Below, in pieces: positions 36,091 to 48,545 of a DNA stretch of 64,000 nt (positions within the stretch are counted from its first letter, which is position 1; every line of letters starts with the position of its first letter). The notes below the pieces were generated by a model. That model was given only the letters and a program-made list of their open reading frames with translations, ran no database searches and was not told the DNA's origin. Position numbers and translations under genes: made by a program. Origin of the DNA: Hevea brasiliensis (Eukaryota; Streptophyta; Magnoliopsida; Malpighiales; Euphorbiaceae). Where the stretch lies: the NCBI RefSeq assembly GCF_030052815.1, contig NC_079503.1:59996735-60060734 (forward strand). Reading direction: 5' to 3'.

Positions 36091-38059
36091 TACTCGAAAT
36101 GAGCCTTGAAATGGGAGATAAAATTCTGGAACCTGCAGAATTATGCACGTGAACAGTAAAGTTTAAACAGCCATAACTCTCTCTAAAAAACACTAATTTA
36201 GGTGATTCTTGAACCGATGTAAACCTAAGATATAGTAGAACATTTCAAGTGAAGAATGTTAGGCCAAATTATGAACTTAACTCAATCAAATTGTGGAACG
36301 AATTCTAGTCACCGAATCTGACAGAATCTGGGCACCTAAAATTGACCAAATGAATATTAAACTTTGCAAGGCTATAACTCTCTCTAGAAAACTCCGATTT
36401 AGGCAATTCTTGAAATGATGGAAACCTAAGACATAGTAGAACATTTCATATGAAGAACATTAGACTAAATTATGGACTTAACTTGATCAAATTACTGAAC
36501 GAAATTGGATTGATAAATCTGCCAGAACTAAATCTGCAACATGAACAGTAACGTGAATAGTAATCGTGTTTTGGGCATAACTTGAGCTACATAGCTCTGA
36601 ATTTGGCGATTCAAAAAAGAAAATAAAGTTAAGACCTAAATGAACAATTTTCATGAAGAATACCTCACCAAATTATGGTCGAAACTAGGTACAAATTGAG
36701 TTCAAAGATTGGAGCACCAAGCTGTCCCAAAACCAAAATATTCTAAAATTTTCAAAGCTAAATTGGGATGCATTAGACATGCATGTAATGAGTTCTTGGC
36801 AGCAATTGAGATTGGTATTGAGGTATTCTATTTGTGTATTTTCAGTAGAAAAAGAAGTTGGAACGGACAAGGAGAAGTAGGTAACAAGGAAGGAGAATTA
36901 TTGAAGGTTTGTGCACAACTAAACTTTTCTTCGTTTTTAAACTTGTAAATTGTTTGGAATGTGTTTATTTGAATGAGTTTGCTTTCAACAAGTTTACTTT
37001 GACTAGAATATAGTTTTTTCTAGCATTTGAGAAATTTGGGTGTTGCCACCTTTATTTGGATATTATGATGAATTTAAATGTGTTTATTGGTTTATAAATG
37101 TGATTGTTGAGTGAAAAATTTTTGGAAACTGTTTTGAAATCACAGTTAGCATGACAGTCCCTTTCGGAACTCCCCAGTAGTAACAGCTACTTGGGGTTGA
37201 TAAGTGATATTGATTATGTCTCCCATTAATAACGGTTAGTGGGGTAAGACTACATGAGTACTCATTAGCTAGCTAGCCCTTCCCTCATTAATAATGGTTA
37301 ATGAGGTTGAGATTGCTTTATCGTGGTGTACAACACGGCACTGATCGTGAAATTTTGTGTCATGGCCTAAACTGTGTGTTGATATTGGCAACACTAATGC
37401 TTTGTGAATTATGATTTATGAAGTGTGATTTCTCATTTGAAATGTTATTCCAATAAATGGCTTTTATGAACTATCGTGATGTTTTAAATGCTTAAGAAAG
37501 ATGTGATTTATTATGCCTTAACACGTTTTACTTTACTTTAAGTTTTAAAGTTATTAGTTGTGCACCACTGTGTGATATACTCAGCGATAGCTTATTTATG
37601 CTGTCGCAGGAACGGGAAAGGAGAAGGCTGCTGAGTGAGAAACTTGGAAGCAGTATTTTGGTTTTGATTGTGGGTATATATCGTAGGTATACCCTTGTAA
37701 AATCCTTTTAGATGTATTTTGTACCTATATGTCTGGATGTACGGACATTGAGCAGTTTGTATTTAAAAGCATTGCATTGCTATCACATTTTGAGTTTGTA
37801 ACTATTTAGTATTTTACTTTGAGACTTATGAAAATATAACTTTTGCAATAATTAGTCTATCATTATTTCCAATGAATGTTTACATGGAATTTTAACTATT
37901 TTCATGCAGTTTTCTGCAAAAGAATTGATAAGATAAAAAGCTATGGTTTGTTTTAAAATCTTTGTAGCATAACTAATGGGTTATCAGTAGGTGGAGTTCG
38001 GTAATTCATTAGGTATGTTATGGGAACATGTCGTGCCTTACAAGGGATAAGGTGTGACA
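36091..38059 (+). repeat. B/C-type LTR 3' portion joined to A1 pol
   Basis: From about 36130 the sequence matches the C solo LTR around 10265 (TGAACAGTAAAGTTT..., CTCTCTCTA, TTCTTGAACCGATG) and runs to the LTR end GGATAAGGTGTGACA at 38059. A stem-loop remnant lies near 37565-37585. The 5' part of the LTR is absent, and the first ~40 bp after A1 pol are of unclear origin. The ORFs at 36685-36948 overlap on opposite strands and have no domain. Confidence 0.75.
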
Positions 38060-38081
38060 TAATGTACTTAGGGAGCAAGCT

Positions 38082-38274
38082 TATAACACCCCTATGTTCG
38101 GTAGTGAGTTATACTGTTCTGGTGACCAGTATGGTCCGGATAGCTAGGATGCCTAAAACTACATTTAAATGTTAGTGAGCAGACATAAAATAATGAAATA
38201 CAAGAAAAGAAAAAACAAGAAAAACAAAGAAAAAATAATAGCATTGAAATGTAACCAAGTGAAACGAGCCGAGA
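38082..38274 (+). repeat. B-family LTR 5' fragment, cut by C1
   Basis: TATAACACCCCTATGTTCGGTAG onward matches the first ~190 bp of the B solo LTR at 3958, including the TCCGGA block. It stops where C1 begins. The rest would lie beyond the right end of C1, outside the window. The 22 bases at 38060-38081 are unassigned. Confidence 0.8.
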
Positions 38275-41200
38275 TGTCACACCTTACCCCTCTGTAAGGC
38301 ATAACATGATCCCGTAGAATACCTAATGAACTACCGAACTTCACCTACCGATAACTCATTAGTTACTCTACAAGGGATTTTAAAACAATTTTCTTATTTT
38401 TGACAAGTGGTGAGCATTTTCTAGTAAGTACTTAAAAAATTTAGTTAAAATTAAAACTAGTTAATATTTTTGGTCCATTTTAGTTTTCTGCAAATTCTAT
38501 AAAAATTTTGACAGAGTTTCCTCTGTATTTTGAGAAAACCGTTCTTCAAATCCCTGTAAAAAGCACTTCTAAAAATTTTTCTCAACCACTACTCCAATTT
38601 CATACTCAATCCCAATCAATTTCTCAATACATTTATCAACTTTCAAATTTCAAATCTACTATCCAATGATCATCAAAATATTAGCAATCCATTTCATTAA
38701 AATTAAATAAAATAGTTGTACTCATTTTTCATTAGAGACAAAATAATTTATATACATTCTTACAAAATTTACATCAAAAGAAATACAACTAAACTTTATT
38801 ACCAACTTCATACAAATTTTTGTACAGCTGCTCAAGACCCATTTACATGTCCATACATTTATGTGCAATATATACATCAAAAGAAATATTTACAGTAGGG
38901 TATAAATTATACCCGAAGACTTCAAGTTGATGACTCCTCACACCTCAGCAGCTCAGTTTGCTGCTCCTCTAGTCTCTGTATCTACGACAGCAATAGAAGC
39001 TATCGCTGAGTACTAGGACTCAGTGGTACACAACATACTAAAATAATCTTTATGCAAGATATAAATCACACTTATTCAAAAATTTGATTAACATGAGCAT
39101 TAAACACGAAACATGAATTATGAGGTTTTAATGCAAACCAAGTTCATTTCGAAGTATCAAAACACGTTTCATATATCCCACAGTTAGATCATGCCATTCG
39201 AAACAAATAGAATCTCAATAGCCAGAGGCTAAAGAGAAATCACATCACAAGGCTAGCTAGCTCAACACGCCTCAACACTTCTCCAGAGAAGGAATCAAAA
39301 TTCCAAACTAATTAGCCCCTCTAATTGTGTTAGTGAGGTGTTCAAATATATGGTCATGATACTGTGGTTTCAAACTTATCTTAACAATTTGTTAAACATT
39401 GTCATTTCAAATATACACAACAACTTCCAACAATTTAAGTCAAAACATCATAACTAATGTTACAAATAAATTCTCAATAATTCAAAGCAAATGTAAAATA
39501 CATATGTCATTCACTTTATCAACACATTTTAAAGCATAGTGATGTTGTGCACAAACCTCAAATGAGTTGCCTTTTGGCCTTAACTCGACTCCTCGGGTTC
39601 TGTCCCGATATTCTTTTCCACTGAAACACACAATTTTATAGTGTTTCAGTACCATAATTTAACATAAATCCAAAAATAAATTTAACTTCACTTATACCTA
39701 GCTCTAACGTGCTAATTTCGACGTTCTTGAAATTTTTGTGTTTCGGGTTACTATACACTATTCAAGTCAAATTGTTAACCTTTTAAGGCTTAGTAGGTAT
39801 GGGAACTCCAACTTCACCCACATACCACATTTTGGCCATTAAACTTGTTGGTTTTGGTCATTTTCTCAAAGCTTAAGTCATTTTGGCAAAATTGCCAATT
39901 TTCGGTTTTGGTGCTCCGAAGTTGCACTGTTCCATTGGTCAATCTACTCTTGGAATTTGGCAAAACTTCCTTCATAGAAAATGTTCCTTATTGTCTTAAG
40001 TGTATTCTCATTTTTGGATCACTCCAATCAGAGTTTTGTAGCTCAAGTTATGGCCAAAATACAATTACTGTTCACGTGCACTGTTCATGCTGAGATTTTG
40101 GTTCTGGCAGATTTTTGGTCCAAATTTGTTCAGTAATTTGATCAAGTTAAGTTCCTAATTTGGTCTAACTTTCTTCATATGAATTGTTCTACTATGTCTT
40201 AGGTTTCCATCAGTTCAAGAATCACCTAAATCTGAGTTTCCTAGAAAGAGTTATAGAGCTTCAAACATTACTGCTCAAATGGAATTCTGCAGAATCGCAG
40301 GTACAGTAACTCAAATTTGCTCAATAATTTGAATGGGTTAATGGCATAATTTGGGGTGGTGTTCTTCATGAAACTTTTAGATCTATATCTTATCTAATTG
40401 CTGGTAAAATTTCAGGTCAATTTGACTAGTCTAACTCGAATTATGACCAAATGAACAGTTACTGTTCATTTGGTCATTTTGGTGCAAAGGCAGCCTGCTC
40501 TCATTTCAATTTGGTCAATTGTTGCACTAAGTTTTGGTCAGTTTTTGGCCATGATTCCTCAATGAAAATTGTGCTATTTTATGTCTATTTTCATCTCCAA
40601 TTGGTGGCATATCAATTGGGCTTGTAAAATTCCCGTTTTGGTCCTTCAAAGTAGGTTTGGCAGCATGACCATTTGACCTACGAATTTGGTTTTCATTCCA
40701 ACAATTCCCACACATCTCTTTTGGTCATTATTGACCATTTTTCATCTCATAATAGACCAAAGTCATCATTTAAGCCTTTCTCCAAAATTTGGTTCACAAA
40801 CCCTGGCATTCAAACCCTAACTCATACATTTCATGCAATTAACTACATCTAATGGTTTTAATGCTAATCAATCAACTAAGTAAGGTTCCTAAACTCATTC
40901 AAAACCCTCAAGCCATACAAAATCATACTCCCTCTAAGCTGGACAAAATTTCAGCAATGGTCCTTCCCCATATTTGTTTCATTTAATCAAGTTCTAAGCT
41001 CACTTAAATACCTAAACATGCATTTGAAGTAGAAAATTGAAAGTTAGCACAGTAACCTTTCTTAAATCCTCCAAACCCTATCTTTAACTCCTCTTTCTTC
41101 TTGTAATCTTTGTGCTTAAGTTGAGATTGCAAGTTCTAACAAGGTTTTTAGGGGATTTATGAAGATTAAGTGGAGCAAATTAAGCTTAAGTGTAAGCTTA

Positions 41201-41943
41201 ATGGAAGAAACTTTCATGGAGAAGAGAGGGAGAAGGTGGGGCGGCACAACAAGGAACAAGGAAGCTAAAATAATTTTTCTTTTTCTTTTTTTTTCTTTAA
41301 TCTTATCCCTTTTGAAGACCAAAAATCCCAAATTAATAAAATAAGTTAATTAATCTTTTATGACATCATTCATGATGTCATCACCTTGACTTTTCTAACT
41401 TCTTTCTTTCTTTCTTTTTTCTATTTATTTTTTTCTATTAGTTCTTTAATTTAATTCTCAATTCCGAAATTTTCTTTTCTCCATTTTTATTTGACAGTTA
41501 GGTCAGGAGTCAGCTCTCGGGGTCAATTGACCAAATTGCCCCTCGCCGGTTCATCCCGGTTTGCAAATAATTCCATATTTCTTTCGGTTCCCTGACCAAA
41601 TTATTTGACTGACTTAACAGTTCTTTTTCGTGATTTTCTCTTTTCCACTGTGTCCATAAGGGTCTTAAGGACCGCAGCGTCACTTTTTACGGTTCAAAAT
41701 TTGAGTTTAAAACGACTTCGCAGTCGTTCCCGAGGAGGTCACTCATCGTTGTGACTCTCGACTCATTTAACTTCTTATGTTCTATTTTTCTTATTTATAC
41801 TTAACTAATTGGACATTACTAATTATTTTTGTTTATGGTTTCTCTAGTTGTCTTAAGTATGGTTCTAATCCCCTTAATTGTCCGGACCGACACCGGCCAC
41901 CGGAACAGTGAAATCTACCAGGCTATGCAAACGGGGTGTTACA
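38275..41943 (-). repeat. 3' LTR of C1
   Basis: 3669 bp. On the minus strand it begins TGTAACACCCCGTTTGCATAG and ends GTAAGGTGTGACA; it is the same type as the solo LTR at 8595-12297. A 31-bp perfect palindrome (15-bp arms, one-base centre) lies at 40445-40475. The ORF at 41116-41344 overlaps on both strands and is not supported. Confidence 0.94.
40445..40475. repeat. 31-bp perfect palindrome in C LTR
   Basis: Arm GACCAAATGAACAGT, centre T, then the exact reverse complement. Near-perfect versions occur at the same LTR position at 10067-10097, 45109-45139, 51132-51162 and 58488-58518. Confidence 0.95.
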
Positions 41944-41960
41944 ATTCTCCCCCCCCTTAA
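41944..41960 (-). promoter_or_regulatory. polypurine tract of C1
   Basis: The minus strand reads AAGGGGGGGGAGAAT, directly before the 3' LTR start at 41943. Confidence 0.9.
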
Positions 41961-41991
41961 AATAAATTTCGTCTCGAAATTTTACCTGGTA

Positions 41992-43648
41992 TCAATCTCT
42001 GAACAGCTGTGGGTGTTGCCTCCTCATGTCCTCCTCTCGTTCCCAAGTAGCTTCTTGGCCCAAATGATGGTTCCACAGCACTTTTACCAATGGTATCTGC
42101 TTGTTCCGTAGCTGCTTCACCTCATAAGCCAGAATCTTTATGGGTTCTTCTTCATATGTGAGGTCTGGATTTACTTCAATTTCCTCTACTGGTAGTACAT
42201 GAGATGGGTCTGATCGATACCTCCTCAACATAGACACATGGAAGACATTATGTATCTTTTCCAACTCTGGAGGTAGTGCCAACCGATATGCCAAAGGACC
42301 CACTCTTTCCAGAACCTCATATGGCCCAATGAAACGAGGACTCAATTTCCCCTTTCTGTCGAATCTCATAATTCTCTTCCAAGGAGAAATCTTGAGGAAA
42401 ACTTTCTCACCCACCGCATACTGAATATCCCTTCTTTTCAAATCAATGTAGGACTTTTGACGGTCTGATGCAGCTTTAAGTCGATCTCTGATTACCCTGA
42501 TCTTCTCTTCAATCTGTTGAACTATTTCGGGTCCGATCATTTTTCTTTCACCCACGTCATCCCAACACAACGAGGTTCTACATTTTCTACCATACAAAGC
42601 TTCATATGGAGGCATCCCAATGCTTGATTGGTAGCTGTTGTTGTAAGCAAACTCAATCAAAGGCAAGTGTGTATCCCAACTGCCCTCAAACTCAATCACA
42701 CAAGCCCGTAGCATGTCCTCCAAGATGTGAATTACCCTTTCAGACTGGCCATCTGTCTGTGGATGGAATGCAGTACTGAAGTTCAATCTAGTTCCTAGGG
42801 CTCTCTGAAGACTACCCCATAATCTAGAAGTGAACCTAGGATCTCTGTCTGACACGATGGATACTGGCACTCCATGCAGTCTCACAATCTCATCGATGTA
42901 TAACTTGGCCAATCTTTCCAAACTATAATCCATCCGGACTGGCAGAAAATGAGCAGACTTAGTTAGTCTGTCGACAATGACCCATACTGCATCATAACTC
43001 TTCTGTGTCCTCGGAAGTCCCATCACAAAATCCATCGTTATTCTTTCCCATTTCCATTCTGGTACTGGTAGTGGATGTAACAACCCAGTAGGTACTTGAT
43101 GCTCTGCCTTCACTTGCTGACAAATTAGGCATTTGGAAACAAACTCTGCCACATCTCTTTTCATACCCATCCACCAGTAATGCTCCTTTAGCCCTTTATA
43201 CATTTTTGTGCCACCAGGGTGCATGGCAAAAGGAGACTCATGTGCTTCCTTAAAAATGATCTTCCTCAATTCAACATCATTAGGAACACATATTCTACCC
43301 TGGTGTAGTAGTAGACCATCATCTCTGATTGAGAATTCTGGTTTCTTGCCCTGTCGGACTTCTTCCATCAACTTTTGATACTTCTGATCATTTTGAGCAA
43401 TCATTCTAATCTGATCAATCAACACTGGCTGTACATGCCATGCAACTGCTGTCTGCCCATCATCATTAATCTCTAAGCGGGCATGCAATGATCTCAACTC
43501 ATGTACCAAAGACAAAGGAGTAACCCGTAGACTTGCCATAGTCTTACGACTTAAGGCGTCAGCCACAACATTAGCTTTCCCTGGCTGATAGTCTATCAGA
43601 CAATCATAGTCTTTTATCAACTCTAACCATCTCCTCTGTCTCAAATTC
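41992..43648 (-). CDS. pol: C1 Pol: end of RNase H, integrase and chromodomain-like tail (open part)
   Basis: Open frame of about 550 codons on the minus strand. After RNase H/linker sequence ([17 protein letters not shown] near its start) come the integrase zinc-binding part ([30 protein letters not shown]), the core ([30 protein letters not shown]) with the D,D,E residues, the GPY/F module (GPYEVLERVGPLAYRL), and a C-terminal LVKVLWNHH...EATWEREE tail. Unlike A1 and A3, SERVIH continues into [13 protein letters not shown] without an intron. No premature stop is seen. The frame began upstream in RT (47348-48545) and is cut at the TSD AATTC by the A solo LTR, so no full Pol can be made now. 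No start codon of its own is expected. Confidence 0.92.
43644..43648. other. target duplication AATTC, left side of A solo LTR
   Basis: Equal to 47348-47352. It lies in the KELNLRQRR codons of C1 pol. Confidence 0.95.
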
Positions 43649-44945
43649 TGTAACATCCTCCCGATAGCAATTCCGCACAGTCTACTGTTCCGTGACCGGT
43701 GTCGGTCCGGACAGCTAGAACGTCCGGAAAAATATTTAAACTAAAGCGAGGAACCATAATTAACTCAAATATTAATAAGAAAAATTTAGTAAAAATGTTA
43801 GAAATAAAATACAACTAAATCAAATGAGCCGGTGCCCAAGCGATGGGTAACTAGAGGGAAGTTGCGGTTCTCGCAACGAGGAGCCCTAGACCCGGGGGAA
43901 AAATTATAAAATAATTTTTGGGACTCCAGAGAAGGGTCATTGAGATTCCTATGGCATTAGAATGCTAAGAAAATATTTAGAAAAATTTTTCAATCGATAC
44001 AGACAATTTTGACCCGTTAAGCCAAACGGAGGGCATTTTGGTCATTTCGCCTTCAGAGGTGATTTTTGGCCAACTTGTCCAGTTGAGTAAATAATTATTA
44101 TGATCTAAAATATGAATAAATATTACTAAAAATTAAATTGAAAATGAGTAGTGGATAAAAGAAAAGGAAAATGAAATAAAAAGCTTATTTATGACATCAT
44201 TGTGATGTCATTTAAAATTGCCAACCAATCACCATTAAGTAACCATTTGACTAACTAATGAAAGAGCTAAATAAAGACCAAGGAAGACCAAAAACCAGCT
44301 GCCTTCTCTTCAGCCAAAAACATGAGTTTCTCTTCTTCCTCCCTCCATTGATGTTCAATCAAGCAAGCTTAATTTCCTACCTTGTTTCACCATAAAACCC
44401 TAACCCCACTTCATTAAAATTTTACCCTACACCTTAAACAAGCTTTTGGCAGCCAAGAAGAGGAAAGAAAGAGAAGTTTGAGTTGGGAAAAAAAACTGCC
44501 CTATTCAAGGTTAGTGCACTATATACCTAAAACTCTTTAATTTCATGAAATGGAACTTGAATTTAGTAAGAAAATGTAATTTAAATGAACAAAATTCATG
44601 TGTATGTGTACATGAGTTTTGGCTACCCTAGTGAAGGAATAGGAAGGAGTGTTTTTGATGAGTTTGAAGTGAACTAGAATCATGTAGGAAGTTTATAAAC
44701 ATAAGAATAATAAGTTGGTATGCTAACTAAGGCATTTTGTAGAAAACCTAATGTGAAGCTAGGGTTTTGGGGAGTGAAAATTGACTTGGCTTAGGAAATT
44801 GTTAGAGCACATTTTAATGGTCAATTAGTGACCATCTTAGGTAAGTTGACCATAAAATGGACTGAAAAATAATATTGCAAAGTGAAGTTGCAGGCTGCCC
44901 TAGGACAGCAGCAGAGGGACTGAAAATTCAGTCCACTTGCACTGC

Positions 44946-45700
44946 CATAACTTGGGCTGTGTTGGTCCAATTGGTGTTTGGCCAATTGGACATGAAACTA
45001 GGCTTATAATGGCACATTTTTGCTGAAGAAACCATGCCCAAAAGACCAAAGCAAGAGGACCAAAACTTGGCCCCAATCCGGACACCCTGCAACAGCCCCT
45101 GCAGAATTGACCAAATGAATAGTAACTGTTCATTTGGCCATAACTCACTGTAGATTTGGTTAATTGACCTGAAATTTTTACAGCAACAAGATAAGATATA
45201 GACAAACAACTTGCATGAAGAAACCTACCCCAAATAATGCCATTAACCCATTCAAATGATTGGGAAAAGTTAAGTTATCAAACCTGCAACTCTGCAGATT
45301 TACATTTGAACAGTAATGTTTGGATGACTATAACTCCCTCTAGAAAACTCAGATTTAGGCGATTCTTGAACCGATGGAAACCTAAGGTATGGTAGAACAT
45401 GTCATATGAAGAAAGTTAGACCAAATTATGAACTTAACTAGGTCAAATTACTGACCAAAGTTGGACCAAAATCTGTCAAAACCCAAAATTTCAGCATGAA
45501 CAGTACACGTGGCCATAACTTGAGCTACAAAACTCCAAATGGAGTGATTCAAAAAACGAAATTCAACTAGACAAAATAAGGAACAACTTTCATGTTTACC
45601 ATTTTCTCAAATTCCCACTGTAGAAATATCAAATGGAGTAATAAAGATGAAGCACCAAATCTGAAAATTTTGTTCAATTAGCATTAAGCTTAGAAATGGT
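44946..45700. repeat. ~190-bp degenerate tandem units in A LTR
   Basis: The CATAAC(T) word recurs at 44946, 45139, 45328 and 45514 (spacing 193, 189, 186). TGAA(C/T)AGT recurs at 45116, 45307 and 45497. Each unit also has ATGAA(G)A and CCAAAT landmarks. This parallels the C LTR. Confidence 0.75.
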
Positions 45701-46118
45701 ATTGGCAACCAATACCAACAAGTTTTAAATACAAAATGTGGTATGTTTGGGGTGTTAAAACCAATACACCTATTTTCTATCCAAAAGTCAACATTTTTGT
45801 TGACCAATGAGGTGAATAGTGATACCAAAATCAAAAATTGGCAATTTTGCCAAAATGACCTAAGCTTTGAGAAAGTGACCAAAACTAACAAGTTTTGAAT
45901 ACAAAATGTAGTATGTTGGGAGTATTAAAACCAATGTACCTATTGTTTATGCAAAAGTCAACATTTTAGTTGACTAATGAAATGAATAGTGACATGAAAA
46001 CTTGAAATTCAAAAATTGTGAAACTTAAAAATGCAAAATGCCCTAGTAGGCCTAATGTGATTGGTTTGGATAGTTTGGCATGCCAATAGGGTATTGTTTT
46101 AGCAGTACTGCGCAAAGG

Positions 46119-46206
46119 AAAGGCTTTATGCCTGTATTCATGGCTTTTATGCCCGTATTCATGGCTTTTATGCTTGTATGCATGGCTTTTATGCCCGATT
46201 ATGTGA
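46119..46206. repeat. 21-bp minisatellite in A solo LTR
   Basis: ATGGCTTTTATGCCCGTATTC-type units begin at 46141, 46162 and 46183 with a partial unit before them. Reverse complement of the array at 7162-7255. Confidence 0.88.
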
Positions 46207-47347
46207 TATCATGGCTTTTTAGCCATACTGACTGCATACATGGTTGACGTTCTGCGTCCCATAGTATGACGGCCCGAGGCACCGCGGTGTCCAGTGCCAA
46301 CGACCCGTTATCTAGTCCAGTCGTCTAGTATAGGTTACTTGGGCATGGAAAAGTATAACTGTGATTGAACTGATTATTAAAGAAAATACGAAAATTAAGT
46401 ATCAGGAATGATTACAAAAATACAAAGAAGCTCAAGATCATGAAGAAAATAATTAACGAAATGCATGAAGAAGTTAATATCATAAAACCTGATTAGCCCT
46501 CGACTAAACAATAAGTTAGTAATTATTCATTTATTATGAACACAATAGCAAGGAAATTATTATCTTTATTTGCATATTATATTTTCTTGTATTATTGGCA
46601 CCACTAAGCTTTATGCTTAGCGCGTCGCTTTTATGTAGCGTAGTGCGAAGATTTGGACAGAGGGCCCAGTAGACCACAGATTCGGTAAGGCAGTTCACAG
46701 TTCTGCATAGTGTCCGTGTCACCTCACCATCCACAGTGCATTGATAGGACACTAGGTCCCATTTTGTATTTTGAGATTTTTGTAAATTTTGTAATTAAAC
46801 TCTTATTTTATCATATGTATTTGAACAAATGTAATATAATTTTGTATTAATGTAAGTACTTGTAATTTGTGATTATGAATCACATGTGAGAATTTATTTA
46901 TGATTTGAGTCTAATGATGATGTGAAATGATTGAATGACAAATAAAGAGGAATTGTTTAGAAAATTGTGTTTGTGAAAGGAGAAGTGAATACATAACTGT
47001 GACTTGTACATGATTATCACATGAGATGAATGATTGAGAAATGAATGGTGAAAAATATTGAGATTTTGATATTGAAGTTTGAGAGTGATGAGATGATTGA
47101 ATATGATCATAGGAAGTGTTTTTCACAGGTTCCGAAGAACTGTTTTCTCCATTTTTAGTCGGTACTCCGCCGGATTTTCTATAAAATTTTCGGAACCTCA
47201 AATAAATAAAAATTTCAATAAATGAATTATATTTCACAAGTTATTTTCAAAACTATGATAAAACGAATTAAGATAAAATAGAGTACTCCGGCACACTGAG
47301 TGGCATAACTTGCTCGGCTACACTGTAGTCGGGTAAGGGGTGTCACA

Positions 47348-48545
47348 AATTCAGCTCCTTCTGGGTGCCCAAATACTTCAAACTCTTATGATCTGTGTAG
47401 ATGTAACACTTTTCCCCATACAAATAGTGTCTCCAGATCTTAAGAGCAAACACAATAGCTGCAAGCTCCAAATCATGTGTTGGATAATTCCTCTCATGCG
47501 GTTTTAGCTGGCGTGATACATAGGCAATGACATTTCGATCTTGCATCAATACACAGCCTAACCCATTGTGAGAAGCATCACTATATACTGTGTATTCTTT
47601 ACCCGGAGTAGGTAAAGTCAAGACTGGAGCTTCAGTCAAACATCTCTTCAATTCATCAAAACTCTGCTGGCATTTGTCCGTCCACTGAAATTTCACATCT
47701 TTTCGAAGTAGCTTGGTCAATGGAGATGCCAACATGGAGAATCCTTTCACAAACCAACGGTAGTATTCAGCTAAACCCAGAAAACTACGAATTTCTATGA
47801 CATTTCTGGGTGGCCTCCAATTAAGGACAACTTCAATCTTACTTGGATCTACCTTAATACCCTCTGCTGATACTATGTGCCCCAAAAAGGATATCTCCTT
47901 TAGCCAAAATTCACATTTTGACAATTTGGCATATAGTTGTTTCTCTCTCAAAGTCTGCAGTACAATCCGCAGATGTCTATCATGCTCTTCTGCATTCCTC
48001 AAATAGACCAATATATCATCTATAAATACCACAACAAACTGGTCGAGGTATGGTCTGAAGATAGTGTTCATCATATCCATAAAAGCAGCCGGAGCATTAG
48101 TTAACCCGAATGGCATCACTAGGAACTCATAATGGCCATAGCGGGTTCTGAAGGCAGTTTTAGGAATACTCTGCTCTTGTACTTTCAGCTGATAATAACC
48201 TGATCTCAGGTCAATTTTGGAGAACACAGCTGCACCCCTCAACTGATCAAACAAGTCATCAATACGGGGCAATGGATATCTATTCTTTATTGTCACCTTA
48301 TTCAATTGTCGATAATCAATGCATAACCGGAGAGTGCCATCCTTCTTCTTAACAAACAATACTGGCGCTCCCCAAGGTGACACACTAGGGCGGATAAAGC
48401 CCTTGTCAAGCAATTCTTGCAATTGCACTTTCAACTCTTTTAATTCTGCTGGTGCCATTCTATATGGTGTTATGGAGATTGGGTCCACACCAGGCATAAC
48501 ATCAATCTCAAACTGCACCTTTCTTTCTGGAGGTAATCCTGGCAA
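47348..48545 (-). CDS. pol: C1 Pol: reverse transcriptase and RNase H (open part)
   Basis: Open frame of about 400 codons on the minus strand. RT blocks in order: [79 protein letters not shown] and [12 protein letters not shown] with the DD pair at about residue 176. The connection holds [11 protein letters not shown]. RNase H holds [25 protein letters not shown] and [17 protein letters not shown]. The frame is intact up to the AATTC duplication and continues in the 43648-41992 part on the far side of the solo LTR. The protein would copy RNA to DNA and remove the RNA strand. No start codon of its own is expected; it is part of the polyprotein. Confidence 0.93.

Larger units (their letters stand above)
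43649..47347 (+). repeat. A-family solo LTR in C1 pol
   Basis: 3699 bp from TGTAACATCCTCCCGATAGC to GGGTAAGGGGTGTCACA with AATTC on both sides. Landmarks: splice-donor-like AAG|GTTAGTGC at about 44510, four ~190-bp units (CATAACT-type words at 44946, 45139, 45328, 45514), the 21-bp minisatellite at about 46119-46206, and the CTAAGCTTTATGCTTAG stem-loop near 46605. ORFs (44900-45209, 45607-45891, 46898-47237) have no domain and recur in other A LTRs on the same landmarks. Confidence 0.95.

Noticed and set aside
36685..36948. Host gene fragment at 36.7-36.9 kb
   Set aside because: Overlapping ORFs on both strands in LTR-type sequence; no recognisable domain.
41116..41344. Lysine-rich ORFs on both strands
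   Set aside because: They fall in the purine-rich LTR leader of C1 and read through low-complexity tracts.
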